Source of the DNA: Sulfurimonas sp.
GTDB lineage: Bacteria; Campylobacterota; Campylobacteria; Campylobacterales; Sulfurimonadaceae
Assembly (NCBI GenBank): GCA_002899765.1
Contig: PPDH01000039.1
Coordinates: 1 to 64,000, forward strand
Length of the DNA stretch: 64,000 bases
Direction: 5' to 3'
Positions 8,452 through 23,900 of the stretch are shown in pieces. The notes below the pieces were generated by a model. The model saw only the letters and a list, made by a program, of their open reading frames with translations. It did no database searches and had not been told where the DNA came from. The position numbers and the translations under genes are program-made. Positions within the stretch are counted from its first letter, which is position 1. Each line of letters starts with the position of its first letter.

Positions 8452-10056
8452 ATGGTAACTGTACAAAATTTAATAATGCGTTATGGAAATAGAGTTATAT
8501 TTCAAGACATAAATCTTAAACTAGACCGTCATAAAAGATATGGTCTAATCGGTGCTAACGGTGCCGGAAAAACAACTTTCTTAAAGATACTCAGCGGTCA
8601 AATTAATGAGTATGAAGGCGAAGTTATAATCCCAAAAACAAATAAAGTCGGGATTTTAGAGCAAAATCAATATGCTTATGAAGATTTTACTATTGCCGAT
8701 GCAGTACTTTACGGAAACAAAAGATTATATAATGCAATCAAAGAAAAAGAGGTCATATATGCAACAGGTGACTTTGAAGATGACGCCGTAAACAACCGTC
8801 TTGCCGAGCTTGAGACTATCTGTGTAGAAGAAGACCCGACCTATGAGTACGATGTAAATATTGCAAAAATCTTAGAAAATGTCGGCATCCCTGCAAGCCA
8901 TCACAATGAACTTATGAGTACGCTTGACAGTGCAGATAAATTCAAAGTTCTTCTAGCGCAAGTTTTATATCCTAAACCTGATGTTCTATTTCTTGATGAG
9001 CCTACAAACAACCTTGACATTCAAACAATCAGCTGGCTAGAGCATGAACTTCAACGCCATGAGGGAACAATGGTAGTTATCTCTCATGACAGACACTTTT
9101 TAAATGCAGTCGTTACAAATATTCTTGATGTCGATTATCAAAAAATCCGTGAGTTTACAGGCAATTACGATGATTGGTATATTGCCGCAAACGTAATGGC
9201 AAAACAGCAAGAGCTTAACAATGCCAAAAAAGAGAAAGAGAAAGAACAGCTTGAAGCATTTGTGCGCCGTTTAAGCGCAAATGCTTCAAAAGCAAAACAG
9301 GCAACTTCAAGACAAAAACAGCTTGATAAACTGGTAATTGACGATATTAAACCATCTTCACGCCGTGACCCGAGTATTGTTTTTAAAGCAAAAAGAGTTA
9401 TGGGTGATGAAGCTCTTCAAATTACGGGAGTAAATCACTCTTACGGCGACAACGAGGTTTTAAAAGATATAACTTTAAAATTTGAACCTGACGAAAAAGT
9501 TGCTCTTATCGGTTCTAACGGTGTCGGTAAAACAACTCTTTTAAAGATTATTATGGAAGAGATGAAGCCTACAAGCGGAGAGATTCATTGGGGTGCTACT
9601 ATTGAGAACAGCTACTTTCCTCAAGATACGGCAGATATCATAAAAGGCGACGGAACGCTTTATGACTGGTTAAGAGGATTTGACCCAAAACGTGATATTG
9701 CAGAAATTAGAAACTGTTTGGGAAGAATGCTTTTTTCGGGCGAACAGCAGGAAAAATCTGTTGTAAGTATCTCAGGCGGTGAAAAACATAGAATGATGCT
9801 TTCTAAAATGATGTTAGAAGGCGGAAACTTTTTAGTTCTCGATGAACCTTCAAACCACCTTGACCTTGAAGCAATCGTAGCTCTCGGAGAAGCACTTTAC
9901 AACTTCAAAGGAAATGTTATCTGTGTATCACATGACCGTGAGCTTCTTGACGCATTTGCAAACCGCATTATAGAGCTTAGAGAAGACGGCAGTTACGTAG
10001 ATTTTAAAGGAAGTTATGAAGAGTTTGCAGAGGCAAAAGAGAAGGGTCTTATTTAG
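8452..10056 (+). CDS. ybiT: ABC-F family ATPase, YbiT type
   Basis: A 534-residue soluble protein with two ABC ATPase domains and no membrane segment, acting on ribosomes like other ABC-F proteins. Walker A motifs are GANGAGKTT (about residue 35) and GSNGVGKTT (about 360). The linker carries the lysine-rich helix and RRLSANASKAKQATSRQ typical of YbiT. The second signature is SISGGEK, whereas the first is degenerate (LDSADKFKV), as in YbiT orthologues. Its own promoter region lies in the 176-base gap before it. Confidence 0.85.
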   Translation: MVTVQNLIMRYGNRVIFQDINLKLDRHKRYGLIGANGAGKTTFLKILSGQINEYEGEVIIPKTNKVGILEQNQYAYEDFTIADAVLYGNKRLYNAIKEKEVIYATGDFEDDAVNNRLAELETICVEEDPTYEYDVNIAKILENVGIPASHHNELMSTLDSADKFKVLLAQVLYPKPDVLFLDEPTNNLDIQTISWLEHELQRHEGTMVVISHDRHFLNAVVTNILDVDYQKIREFTGNYDDWYIAANVMAKQQELNNAKKEKEKEQLEAFVRRLSANASKAKQATSRQKQLDKLVIDDIKPSSRRDPSIVFKAKRVMGDEALQITGVNHSYGDNEVLKDITLKFEPDEKVALIGSNGVGKTTLLKIIMEEMKPTSGEIHWGATIENSYFPQDTADIIKGDGTLYDWLRGFDPKRDIAEIRNCLGRMLFSGEQQEKSVVSISGGEKHRMMLSKMMLEGGNFLVLDEPSNHLDLEAIVALGEALYNFKGNVICVSHDRELLDAFANRIIELREDGSYVDFKGSYEEFAEAKEKGLI

Positions 10057-10103
10057 CCGCTCTCACCTAAAACTTTTAGTGAGTGACTTTAAAAGGAAGC
10101 AAA

Positions 10104-10943
10104 ATGCACAAATATAGAGATTATCTTGGTCTGGGAATTGCGGGCAACTTTGCTCTGCACCTTGCCCAAGCAGGCGAAGAGGAAGATTTTAAAGATATCA
10201 TTACAGCCGATGAAGCAGCTCCCAAGGGAATGTTCCCTTTTTATCTTCCTTTACATGTAGATAATGCAAAAGAGATTTTAAATACCTATCCCCTCTCAAG
10301 CTCTACAATCAAACTGCCAAACAAAGAGCTTAATATTCAAGCCGAACCTGAAGTTGCTCTTATCTGCAAACTTGAATATATAAATAACAAACTCTCTAAA
10401 ATCATCCCTACTCACTTTGGAGCTTATAATGACTGTTCTATCCGGGTTGCAGGTGCCTCCAAAATAAGTGATAAAAAAAACTGGGGCGAAAACTCAAAAG
10501 GACTCAGTGAAAACTTAATTAAAATAGATAAGTTCAGTGAGTGTGGAGTTATGGACGGTTACTCCATCTGCAGCTTTTTAAAAAGAGATGGTGAGCTCAA
10601 CGCCTACGGCGAAGATGTGGAACTTAAGGGTTATAGCTACTTCTATGAAAAACTCCAAGAGTGGATGATAGAGCAGATAAATACCCAGAGAGATTTTGGT
10701 CCGCTAGAGCCTTTAAGCGAATACATCGCGACATGTGAAAATCCATCAAATGCCATAATAAGCATCGGCGCTACAAGATACACTCCTTACGGTGAGAGCA
10801 CATTTTTAAAAGAGGGTGACGAAGTTTGTGTTGTGCTTTACGATCACACAAAGCTCTCTTTGGATGATGTGATCAAAAGCATTAAAGATGATAGCTTTCA
10901 AAGCCCGCATATGAATATATTAAGGCAAAAAGTCGTCTCATGA
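10104..10943 (+). CDS. DUF5718-like protein
   Basis: A 279-residue soluble protein. I use the ATG at 10104 (MHKYRDYLGLG) rather than the GTG at 10083, because AAAAGGAAG stands just before it. The segment EPEVALICKLEY and the overall layout suggest a fold related to fumarylacetoacetate hydrolase, but that is inference; I associate it with the uncharacterised DUF5718 family. It overlaps the SUI1-like gene by 4 bases (ATGA), so the two are translationally coupled. Confidence 0.55.
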   Translation: MHKYRDYLGLGIAGNFALHLAQAGEEEDFKDIITADEAAPKGMFPFYLPLHVDNAKEILNTYPLSSSTIKLPNKELNIQAEPEVALICKLEYINNKLSKIIPTHFGAYNDCSIRVAGASKISDKKNWGENSKGLSENLIKIDKFSECGVMDGYSICSFLKRDGELNAYGEDVELKGYSYFYEKLQEWMIEQINTQRDFGPLEPLSEYIATCENPSNAIISIGATRYTPYGESTFLKEGDEVCVVLYDHTKLSLDDVIKSIKDDSFQSPHMNILRQKVVS

Positions 10944-11284
10944 GCAGAGGAAAGAAGCTCAATCTCTTTATCGGAGCCGATATAGAGGATGGCTGGGCAA
11001 AAGTAGAGACTCCTAGAAAAAGTGTCATCTCAGATGAGATATTAGAACCCTCAAAACACTTTTTGTTTTTTAAAAAAGAGAAGAGACTCGGCAAAACAGT
11101 AACTCTTGTAGGCAAATTTCACACACCACCAAACGACTCAGAAACACTGTTAAAAACTTTAAAGAAAAAGCTCGGATGCGGCGGCACTTTTAAAGACGGC
11201 TGGATGGAGTTTCAAGGCGAACTAAGAGATAAGCTTCGAGAGCTTCTTATAAGTGAGAGTTTCAGATTTAAAAATGGTCATTAA
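10940..11284 (+). CDS. SUI1/YciH-like translation initiation factor homologue
   Basis: A 114-residue protein with the SUI1 core: LGKTVTLVGKF, then TLLKTLKKKLGCGGTFKDG and the terminal DKLRELLISESFRFKNG. Bacterial members (YciH) resemble eIF1, but their role is only partly known. The start ATG overlaps the stop of the preceding gene. No terminator is evident before the katG promoter region. Confidence 0.85.
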   Translation: MSRGKKLNLFIGADIEDGWAKVETPRKSVISDEILEPSKHFLFFKKEKRLGKTVTLVGKFHTPPNDSETLLKTLKKKLGCGGTFKDGWMEFQGELRDKLRELLISESFRFKNGH

Positions 11285-11460
11285 AGACCGTATCCTAACA
11301 GTATCTTCATTCACTACTCATCAATACTTCAAAAAATCTTTTATTAAAAATAGAACAATATATATTAAAGGAAAAAAATTATCCTTTAAGTCTACACATA
11401 ATATAATTAATTTGCTTAGATGCGTTAGATACTCTTTATGGTATCTTTAGATTAAATTAA

Positions 11461-13659
<2,199 letters not shown>

Positions 13660-13708
13660 TAATCCTAATACGGTTATCAAACACGATTAGACAAAAGGCT
13701 CTTTTATA

Positions 13709-13735
13709 GAAGATGGCATTTAACCATCTTCTTTT
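13709..13735. terminator. Convergent terminator between katG and putA
   Basis: A perfect 8-bp stem, GAAGATGG/CCATCTTC, around CATTTAA and followed by TTTT on the + strand. The left arm is downstream of katG; the right arm lies inside the last codons of putA on the other strand. Confidence 0.75.
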
Positions 13736-16700
13736 AAACCTCTTACGCCAAGATTCCCATATCTGTGATATGAGTTCGTAACACTCTGTTCTATAAAGTA
13801 GTGAAGCAGCTCAATTCTGCCGTGTGGAACAAAAGGCTCGCTTGTTATATGTTTTGTCTCATCTTTTAGGGCATCATAGATATTTTTTGTTACATGTTTT
13901 GGATTTAAGAATCTGATTCTTTGAGCTTTTTTCATCGACTCTATAAGCTCATCGTCACTTTGAAGCTCCAAAACATCCTCTTTTGCCAAAATATTTCTTG
14001 AGTTATTTATAAGCCATACAAGCTCATCACTTTGTATCTTTTTTGGAAGCGAAATAAGAAGCGAAGCACCTGCAATCTTTGCAGCCGTAATGGATGAGAG
14101 TATTTCATGAAGCTTATCGCCGCTTTGACATCTCAAAAGAACACTTTTTACACCCAAATATCTTATGACATTGCTCTCGCCTCTTACATTTGCATAGTCA
14201 TGTTCTTTGCTAAACTCTTCCCTGTGCCACTTCACAAAATCCTTTGCAATCTCAGAAGTCTTTGCAACCTCGTCTGCAAAGACTCCGTGGGATGAAAATT
14301 CATGCGTTTTTTGAAATATAAACTTATCCGCACTTATATTCATGAACTGCGTAACATAGTTAAATCCGCCCGCTTTTTTACCGCTTCCTATCGCGGATTT
14401 ACCCATTCCGCCGAAGGGCTGTCTTATGACAATCGCACCGGTAGTGCTGCGGTTAATATAAAGATTTCCGGCTTTTAGTTTCTCACTCCAAATCTTCTGC
14501 TCCCTCTCATCAAGACTCTCTACCCCCGAGGTAAGACCGTACCCTGTAGAGTTTACGGCATCTATGGCATCTTTTAAATCATCCGCTCTCATAACGCTTA
14601 GAACAGGACCAAAAAGCTCATTCATGTGACAAAAATCACCCTCTTTTGTTCCCCATCTAATCGAAGGCTTTAACATGTAAGGATTACCTCCATGTGCATA
14701 AGACGGCGGAACCAGCCACTCTTCACCCTCATCCAAATAACTCAAAGCTTTTTGAAGATTGCCTGAGGGTTTAGATGAGAGTGTTCCGATTCGATTTTTA
14801 AAATCCCAAACGGAACCTACATGTAGAGATTCTGTTGCATCAACCAACATTCTTTTAAAATTCTCATCGTTATAAAGCTCATCTTCTAACACAAGCAGAG
14901 ATGTTGCCGAGCACTTCTGCCCAGAGTTGTTAAACGCGGAAGCGACAACATTTTTAACTGCCTGGTCACGATCGCTCATGGAGGTGACAATTGTGGCGTC
15001 TTTACCGCCCGTCTCAGCACTTAGATGAATGTCGCTTCGTTGTTTTATCATACCATAAGCAGTCTGCTCGCCGCCCGTAAATATAGTAAAATCTATATCT
15101 CTGTTAGTTATAAGTTCTTCTCCCGCCAAAGTTCCGCTTGATGGAAGAAACTGTAATGTATTTTTACTAACACCCGCCCTCCAAAAACATTCACAAACCA
15201 TCTGCGCGCAAAGAACGGAGTCCGATGCTGGTTTAAGTATAACCGTATTTCCTGCTGCGAGTGCTGCAGCAATACCTCCTGTCGGGATGGCTACAGGAAA
15301 GTTCCATGGACTAACCACCAGCCCTACCCCTTTTGGAGCTACATGTAAACCCTCTAACTCCTCTATTTTTCTCACACTGTAGGGATAGAAGTTTAAAAAA
15401 TCGATTGCTTCGGAGACCTCGACATCCGTTTCACTAAAGACTTTGCCGACTTCCGCCGCGGCAACTCCTATGAGGTCTGCTCTTCTTTTTCTAAACTCAT
15501 GTGCCGCGTCCATAAGTATTTTTTGACGCTCTTTTGTGGTGAGTTTTCTCCAGCAGTCAATATCCTCTTTTGCTACTTTTACGGCTTCTTTCATATCATC
15601 TGCGGCAGCTTTTACATAAGAGCCTACAACAATACCATCATGATATTGGGACTTATCTATCACTTTTACAATATCATCACGCTCAATCTCTTTTGATCCG
15701 ACAACAGGTTTTGCATGATAACCGCCGCTTTTTGCGATATTTTTCCACTTATCGGCAATCTCTGCCGCCCATTTTTTGTTCTGCTCCAAAACAAAATCCG
15801 TATCTGCTTCGCTCTCGTATACGTAGTTATCCAAATCAATCTCAGGCTTTATCGGCTCTTTATTTCTGTCTTGAACTCTGTATGGAGTGAGCTTCAAATC
15901 TTCTATCTCACTCAAAGCGTCATCATAACTCTTCACAAGCGTCTTCCATGCCTCAGAGTCTACTTTTAGCCCAAAGCTGTGACGTAAAAAATTCTGCTCT
16001 GCCGTGTTCTCATCAAATCTTCTTACAAGATACGCTATAGCATTTGTAAATGTCTCTTTCGTGGCAGTCGGAGCATAAAGTATGACATCCAAACCCTCTT
16101 TCTTAAGAACCTTGTAAGCGGTCTCGCTCATGCCTTCTAGCATCTCGGCGCTGTAAAACTTCTCAACTCCCCTCTGGCGTGAGAGAAGCATTCCAAGAGC
16201 ATGATCAAAAAGATTGTGCGAAGCAACTCCTAGATGTGCATAAGGTGCCACATCCGAATCTAAAAGGTAGTCCATGATAACTTTGAAATTAGCGTCGCTT
16301 TGAGATTTTTTTCTATATGTAACGCACTCCCATCCTCTCAGACTTGCTTCCGTTAGCTCCATTTCTTGATTTGCACCTTTTACAAGGCGAATCTTGATAG
16401 GCGCTCCGCCGCTATTAACTCTCTGTTTTGCCCATGTGCTCAACTCTTTAGCCAGCTCCAAAGTATCCGGAAGATACGTTTGAAGAACAATTCCGGCATA
16501 AAGATGTTTAAACTTCTCTACCGATAGAGTCTTTTTAAAAACATCTACCGTAAGACGGACATCTTTATACTCCTCCATGTCAAGATTTACAAACTTATCG
16601 CTCTCTTTGCCATCCACATTTATAAATCTGTTCTGCATTGCGGCGGCATAAATCTTCTCTAATTTATTTGATATTTGCCCTACACTCCACTCATGAGCCA

Positions 16701-17271
16701 AAGGATTTATCTGTTAAAAAATGGTAGATATCTTAATGGAGATGTAGTCTATATGCGGGTTTTGAAGCGTTTTTATATATTTATCAACTCTCTCATCTGC
16801 CTCCATCTCTCCTAAAACTATCTCGCCGATTATATTTATATTTACCCTTGTTCCCTCTGCTTTTCTCTTTTTAATATGCTCTACAAGAGCCTTCTCTTCT
16901 CCGGGAATAACGACATTTTTTATGTCGTCTCTAAGATATTTTATAAAAATCGGTACAGAGATATTGGTCATGTAGATGCCGACTTTACGAAAGGAGAGGA
17001 TAAGCAGCTCTTCAAAAGCGCTAAAGAAACTAGTACCTTTGTATTTGCTAAATATATACTCTATCTGATCTGCAACTCTGTGCGGGTTTTTAGAACGGAA
17101 ACTCTGATCTAGAAGTTCAATTAAAAAAATCTTGTTCATTGGGTCTTTGAGCATTCTGAGCATCGTATCATGAAACTTCTCTTCTACGCTCTCCCTATGC
17201 TCCTGTATATAGAGCTGCCACTCTCTGGCTACTTCTTTCGCCTCTTCAAATCTCTCTTTTGATATATTCAT
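13720..17271 (-). pseudogene. putA: Bifunctional proline dehydrogenase/P5C dehydrogenase putA, interrupted by one in-frame TAA
   Basis: The protein would oxidise proline to glutamate in two steps (FAD-linked PRODH, then NAD-linked P5C dehydrogenase). Codons for 185 residues are followed by TAA at 16714-16716, then the same frame continues for about 1000 residues. The junction reads KISTIF-stop-QINPLAHEW, in the PRODH barrel; TCA (Ser) to TAA fits. Downstream are the P5CDH motifs WNFPVAIPTGGIAAALAAGN, ETGGKDATIV and the catalytic NNSGQKCSA. The track's 993-residue ORF starts at an internal TTG and is not a separate gene. The product glutamate links to gdhA next door. Confidence 0.9.
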
Positions 17272-17471
17272 AATTATAAAACTCCCTCAATTTTATGACG
17301 CCAACTGTACGTATTTCTACATAGACTATCAAAAAAAGGTATATATGTCAATTTAAAAATGATGAAAAATCAAGCATTTTTTAAAAAATTTATTAATTTT
17401 AGACTTTATTATAGAAAATTTAATTTTTTTTACAGTATCATCCTCGCCTATTTAAAAAAAAGGAAAGATAA

Positions 17472-20077
<2,606 letters not shown>

Positions 20078-20270
20078 TAAATTATCTCCAAAAACGTTCT
20101 TTAACTACAGCAAACATCATTCCAAATATAAAAAAAGCTTTTATTGCTCTACGATAGTGTAATGTTGTAACAATATTATCACTATTGTGACATTTTTATT
20201 ATATAATTAAAAAAACTTATGCTTTATTTTTACTATAATAATATAAACATAATAGCTAAATGGATAAAAG

Positions 20271-21032
20271 ATGCAAAAAAACACTATTATTATCGTTGAA
20301 GATGATGAAATAACTGCCTTAAACCTTAAACTCTCTCTTGAGAAGCATGGCTATGATATTATTGCAATGTACAACAACGCAGAGGAAGCAAAAGAGAAAA
20401 TAGATGCATACAAACCTGATGTTATCATCATAGATATCTCTCTGCAAGAGAGCAATGACGGGATTGAACTAGCCAAAACAATAAGACAAAATTATCCTAT
20501 CGCATTTATTTATCTTACCTCTTATAGTGACGACAACATCATATCAGAAGCAGCAAAAACAGAGCCATACGGTTATATCGTAAAACCATTTGACCCCTCT
20601 TCTCTTCATGCTACAATACAAATGGCAATTTTTAAATTTGAGATGGAAAATAAAAGAGGTGAAGAGTTTGGCAGTGCCAGAATAGACCAAAATACCATTG
20701 ATAAATTACTTTATGCAAAAAGAGAGTCTGATAAGCCTATTGTAACCTTTTGCAATGGATATCACATGGATATTTCTCAAGATGAAGTTTACTACAATAA
20801 TGAAAAAATCAATCTCACAAAAAAAGAGAGAGCAATTATAAGACTTCTTATCGCAAAACTAGGACACACTATCAGCTTCAAACAAGCAGTAGATTATGTT
20901 TGGAGGGAGAGTGGAGCAACGGAGAATAGCATAAGAACCCTAGTTTGGAGACTCCGAAACAAACTCCCTACGGATATTATAAAAAATGCCTCCGGAGTCG
21001 GCTACTTTATAGAAGATGAAGACTCTATTTAA
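20271..21032 (+). CDS. Response regulator, receiver plus winged-helix DNA-binding domain
   Basis: A 253-residue OmpR-like transcription factor. The receiver occupies about residues 1-125, with acidic EDDE, the phospho-acceptor Asp in DVIIIDISLQ and a conserved lysine in YIVKPFD. The C-terminal domain (about 160-250) has LTKKERAIIRLLIA and ENSIRTLVWRLRNKL, typical of Trans_Reg_C. It is convergent with the hybrid kinase at 21061-23715, which may be its partner; that is an inference from adjacency. Confidence 0.9.
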   Translation: MQKNTIIIVEDDEITALNLKLSLEKHGYDIIAMYNNAEEAKEKIDAYKPDVIIIDISLQESNDGIELAKTIRQNYPIAFIYLTSYSDDNIISEAAKTEPYGYIVKPFDPSSLHATIQMAIFKFEMENKRGEEFGSARIDQNTIDKLLYAKRESDKPIVTFCNGYHMDISQDEVYYNNEKINLTKKERAIIRLLIAKLGHTISFKQAVDYVWRESGATENSIRTLVWRLRNKLPTDIIKNASGVGYFIEDEDSI

Positions 21033-21060
21033 AATCTTATTTGGCAATTGTTTTTATAAT

Positions 21061-23715
21061 TCAAATAATCTTTATCTGCGCAACGCTGTTTTTTATCTTC
21101 TCGAAAGCACCCTTAAAATCAAACTGGTTGTTTTCTTCTTTTGCCATTTTTTCAATCATTTGACTCTCTTCTTGAACCGTCTCAAGCCTAAAATTTGCAC
21201 TTGAGCCTTTAATACTGTGAGCTATAAGTGCTATTTTTTTGTACTCTTTTGTTTTTATGGCATCTTCTAGTTCCGGAATCTGTATAGACATTTTTTTCAA
21301 AAAAAGCTCTAAAAGCATTGTTAATTCATAACTGTTTAACATAAGCTCTCCAACAAGCTTTTCGCAGTCAAGCCCCTCAATTTTATTGGCAAATTCAACA
21401 GATTCTACATTTTTCAGACTATCTTTTGATCCTTTTAGATAGTTAAAAAAGACTCTCTCCAGCTCTTTTACAATAATAGGTTTTCCTAAAAAAGAGTCAA
21501 ACCCGCTCTGTAATCCTCTCTCTCTTGCTCCCTTTATAACATTTGCAGTCAAGGCAGATATCGGCGTATGCCTGAGCTTATTTTTTTTCTCATATTTTAA
21601 AATATTTTCAACAGCTTCATTTCCATCCATAACAGGCATCTGCTCATCCATCAAAATAAGGTCATATTTTTTTGTTTTATACAGATTAAGAGCTTCTAAA
21701 CCATTTGTTGCCAAATCGTAAGTAAGACCGTATTTTGTAAGTAAAATCTTAATAAGTTCTTGATTTGCTTCATTATCCTCTGCTATTAAAACATGTCCTT
21801 GAAATTTCATGCCTTCTTTATGCTTATGAACTAAAAACAGCTCCGGATGCAGAAGTTCATCAAAAGTTGTTTTAATCTTTGAACAATAAAGAGGAAAGCA
21901 GACAGATGAAACATGTCTGTACTTTTCATATTTGTCACTTGGACAGCTTGTAATTACTATGCATTTTTTATCGCTATTTAAAATCTTCTCTTTGAATTCG
22001 TCCTCAAGCTCCTCATCTAAAAAAAGTGCGATGTCATAATCCATATCAAGAGTATTTACCATCTCTATATTTATGTCAAATATATCGGAATATTTTAAGA
22101 AAGAATCTATTTTATACCCGCGTGTCATATTTTTTGAGTAAAAAATTATTTTCAATCTCTTAAACTCATCTAAATTATTAAGAACCTGACGCTCTTTGTT
22201 GTGGATTTCAATCGGAATCTCAACCCAAAAAGTGCTTCCTTTGCCTATTTTTGAGAGAGCTTGTACACTACCGCCCATGTGCTCTGCCAGCTGATGGCAA
22301 ATTGAGAGTCCAAGACCTGTACCTTCGAGTTTTTCTCTCTCACTTCCTCCTAGTTGGGTAAAAGCGGTAAATATATTCTGTAAATCCTCTTGTGCCACAC
22401 CTTTGCCGTTATCGCGAACACTGATTTTTAGTACTTTATTTTTACATACAACCTCTACATGTATATGTCCACCCTCTTTTGTAAACTTTATAGCATTGCT
22501 TAAAAAATTAGAGAGTATATGCTTGATTCTTAATATATCTGCAAAGAGCTCTTTTGGCATATTTGGATCTATAAAAGATGTAATTGTTATATTTTTTAAA
22601 TTTGCAGATGCTACAAAAAGCTCTAGTGAATGGCTGATCTCACTATGTATGGAGAAAATTTTGGGCTCAATTGTAAACTCACCGCTTCTAAGCTTTGAAA
22701 AATCCAAAATATCATTTATGATACTTAAGAGATTTTCTCCACTGTTTAAGATAATCTCCAAATATTTTCTATGCTGCTTTGAAAGGTCTTGGTCTATCAA
22801 AAGATTTACAAATCCCAAAATAGCATTAAGAGGCGTTCTTATCTCATGTGACATATTGGATAAAAAATACTCTTTTGCTTGAGAAGCCTTCTGCGCCTCA
22901 AGCCTTGCATCAATTAGCGTGGTCACATCATTGCCGATTGATATATACTCGACAGAATTATCATAAGGATCTATAATCTTGGCAATTGTAGCATCTATGT
23001 AAAAATAATCTCCGTTTTTCTTGTTGCTTTTGATTGTTCCCTTAAAAATACCCGCATTATTGAGCTGAAACCATAAATCTTCATAATTCTCCTGCGGCAT
23101 ATCTTTATGTATTATCATGCTGTGATTGCTTCCTACAAGCTCATCCTCACTATACCCACTGAGTCTTATATACTTGTCATTCACGTAGGTAATTTTGCCA
23201 TCCATATCTATTTTAGAGATAATAGAGCTCTCATCAAGTGCTTTTTGATACTCGCTGAGGAGCTTAACATGTCTGTTAATCTCTTGCTCTTTTTCAAAAA
23301 TCGTATCTGTATAATATCTCAAAATACCCTGAAAATTTTTATCAAAAATATAGGATATCTCATCATAGATTTTTTTTGAACTAAAGTTTGAATCATGTGC
23401 AAAATCAATCATAGACCTTCTAAAGTGACTGCAGATCTCAAAAAGCTCATCAGCTCTAATATCCTTATCTTTAAGATACAAAAGAAAATTTTGCATAATC
23501 GGACAGTTTCCTATTGCCACTTTTGCAGCTATAACATCCATGAAATAGTCAAAAACACCGCTTGCATACTCATTTAAAAAAACACTTTTATCAATACTAT
23601 GAAGTTTAAAAAGCTCCTGAAGCGACTCATAAGAGACCCACTTTAAAAGCATGGACTCTTTTGCCGCCATCAAAATCGCATGATTTTTTACAAGGTTTGG
23701 TACTACTCTTTGCAT
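21061..23715 (-). CDS. Hybrid sensor histidine kinase (PAS-HisKA-HATPase-REC-HPt)
   Basis: An 884-residue cytoplasmic kinase without transmembrane helices. An alpha-helical N-terminal region (about 1-165), a PAS domain (about 170-275), HisKA with the phospho-His in SNMSHEIRTPLNAIL, an ATPase with DNGKG and GTGLGLS, a degenerate segment, a receiver with LILMDEQMPVMDG, and a C-terminal HPt domain with IAHSIKGSSANF. The HPt suggests a phosphorelay to a separate regulator, possibly the convergent one. The N-terminal helices could form a sensory domain, but I do not recognise it. Confidence 0.92.
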   Translation of the reverse strand: MQRVVPNLVKNHAILMAAKESMLLKWVSYESLQELFKLHSIDKSVFLNEYASGVFDYFMDVIAAKVAIGNCPIMQNFLLYLKDKDIRADELFEICSHFRRSMIDFAHDSNFSSKKIYDEISYIFDKNFQGILRYYTDTIFEKEQEINRHVKLLSEYQKALDESSIISKIDMDGKITYVNDKYIRLSGYSEDELVGSNHSMIIHKDMPQENYEDLWFQLNNAGIFKGTIKSNKKNGDYFYIDATIAKIIDPYDNSVEYISIGNDVTTLIDARLEAQKASQAKEYFLSNMSHEIRTPLNAILGFVNLLIDQDLSKQHRKYLEIILNSGENLLSIINDILDFSKLRSGEFTIEPKIFSIHSEISHSLELFVASANLKNITITSFIDPNMPKELFADILRIKHILSNFLSNAIKFTKEGGHIHVEVVCKNKVLKISVRDNGKGVAQEDLQNIFTAFTQLGGSEREKLEGTGLGLSICHQLAEHMGGSVQALSKIGKGSTFWVEIPIEIHNKERQVLNNLDEFKRLKIIFYSKNMTRGYKIDSFLKYSDIFDINIEMVNTLDMDYDIALFLDEELEDEFKEKILNSDKKCIVITSCPSDKYEKYRHVSSVCFPLYCSKIKTTFDELLHPELFLVHKHKEGMKFQGHVLIAEDNEANQELIKILLTKYGLTYDLATNGLEALNLYKTKKYDLILMDEQMPVMDGNEAVENILKYEKKNKLRHTPISALTANVIKGARERGLQSGFDSFLGKPIIVKELERVFFNYLKGSKDSLKNVESVEFANKIEGLDCEKLVGELMLNSYELTMLLELFLKKMSIQIPELEDAIKTKEYKKIALIAHSIKGSSANFRLETVQEESQMIEKMAKEENNQFDFKGAFEKIKNSVAQIKII

Positions 23716-23764
23716 TTTGCCTATCTTTTTGCTATATTCTGATGTTTCACACTAAAACGAACTC

Positions 23765-23855
23765 GTCCGTTTTTCTAAAGAAACTTCGTTTTGTGGCAGG
23801 GACAAATGTCCCTACAACCCCCTAAAGCTACGAAAAAGTATCTTTTTCGAGAATT
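23765..23855. repeat. Dispersed intergenic repeat, copy 2, with two perfect palindromes
   Basis: Contains an exact 25-bp inverted copy (23770-23794) of 6301-6325, the perfect hairpin AGGGACA-AA-TGTCCCT (23798-23813), and CGAAAAAG-TAT-CTTTTTCG (23831-23849) preceded by CTAAAGCTAC as in copy 1. It lies in the gap upstream of the hybrid kinase. The arrangement resembles a palindromic intergenic repeat family. Confidence 0.6.
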
Positions 23856-23900
23856 ACAAGGTTATTTTACGAACTTTTTTACAAAAGTGCATAAAGTCAA

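Noticed and set aside
8452-10056. Degenerate first ABC signature in the ABC-F gene as damage
   Set aside because: The E. coli YbiT protein also lacks a normal first signature, so this looks like a family trait.
11253-11450. 65-residue ORF between the SUI1-like gene and katG
   Set aside because: It overlaps the SUI1-like gene, has no ribosome-binding site and its sequence is not protein-like; the region is better seen as the katG promoter.
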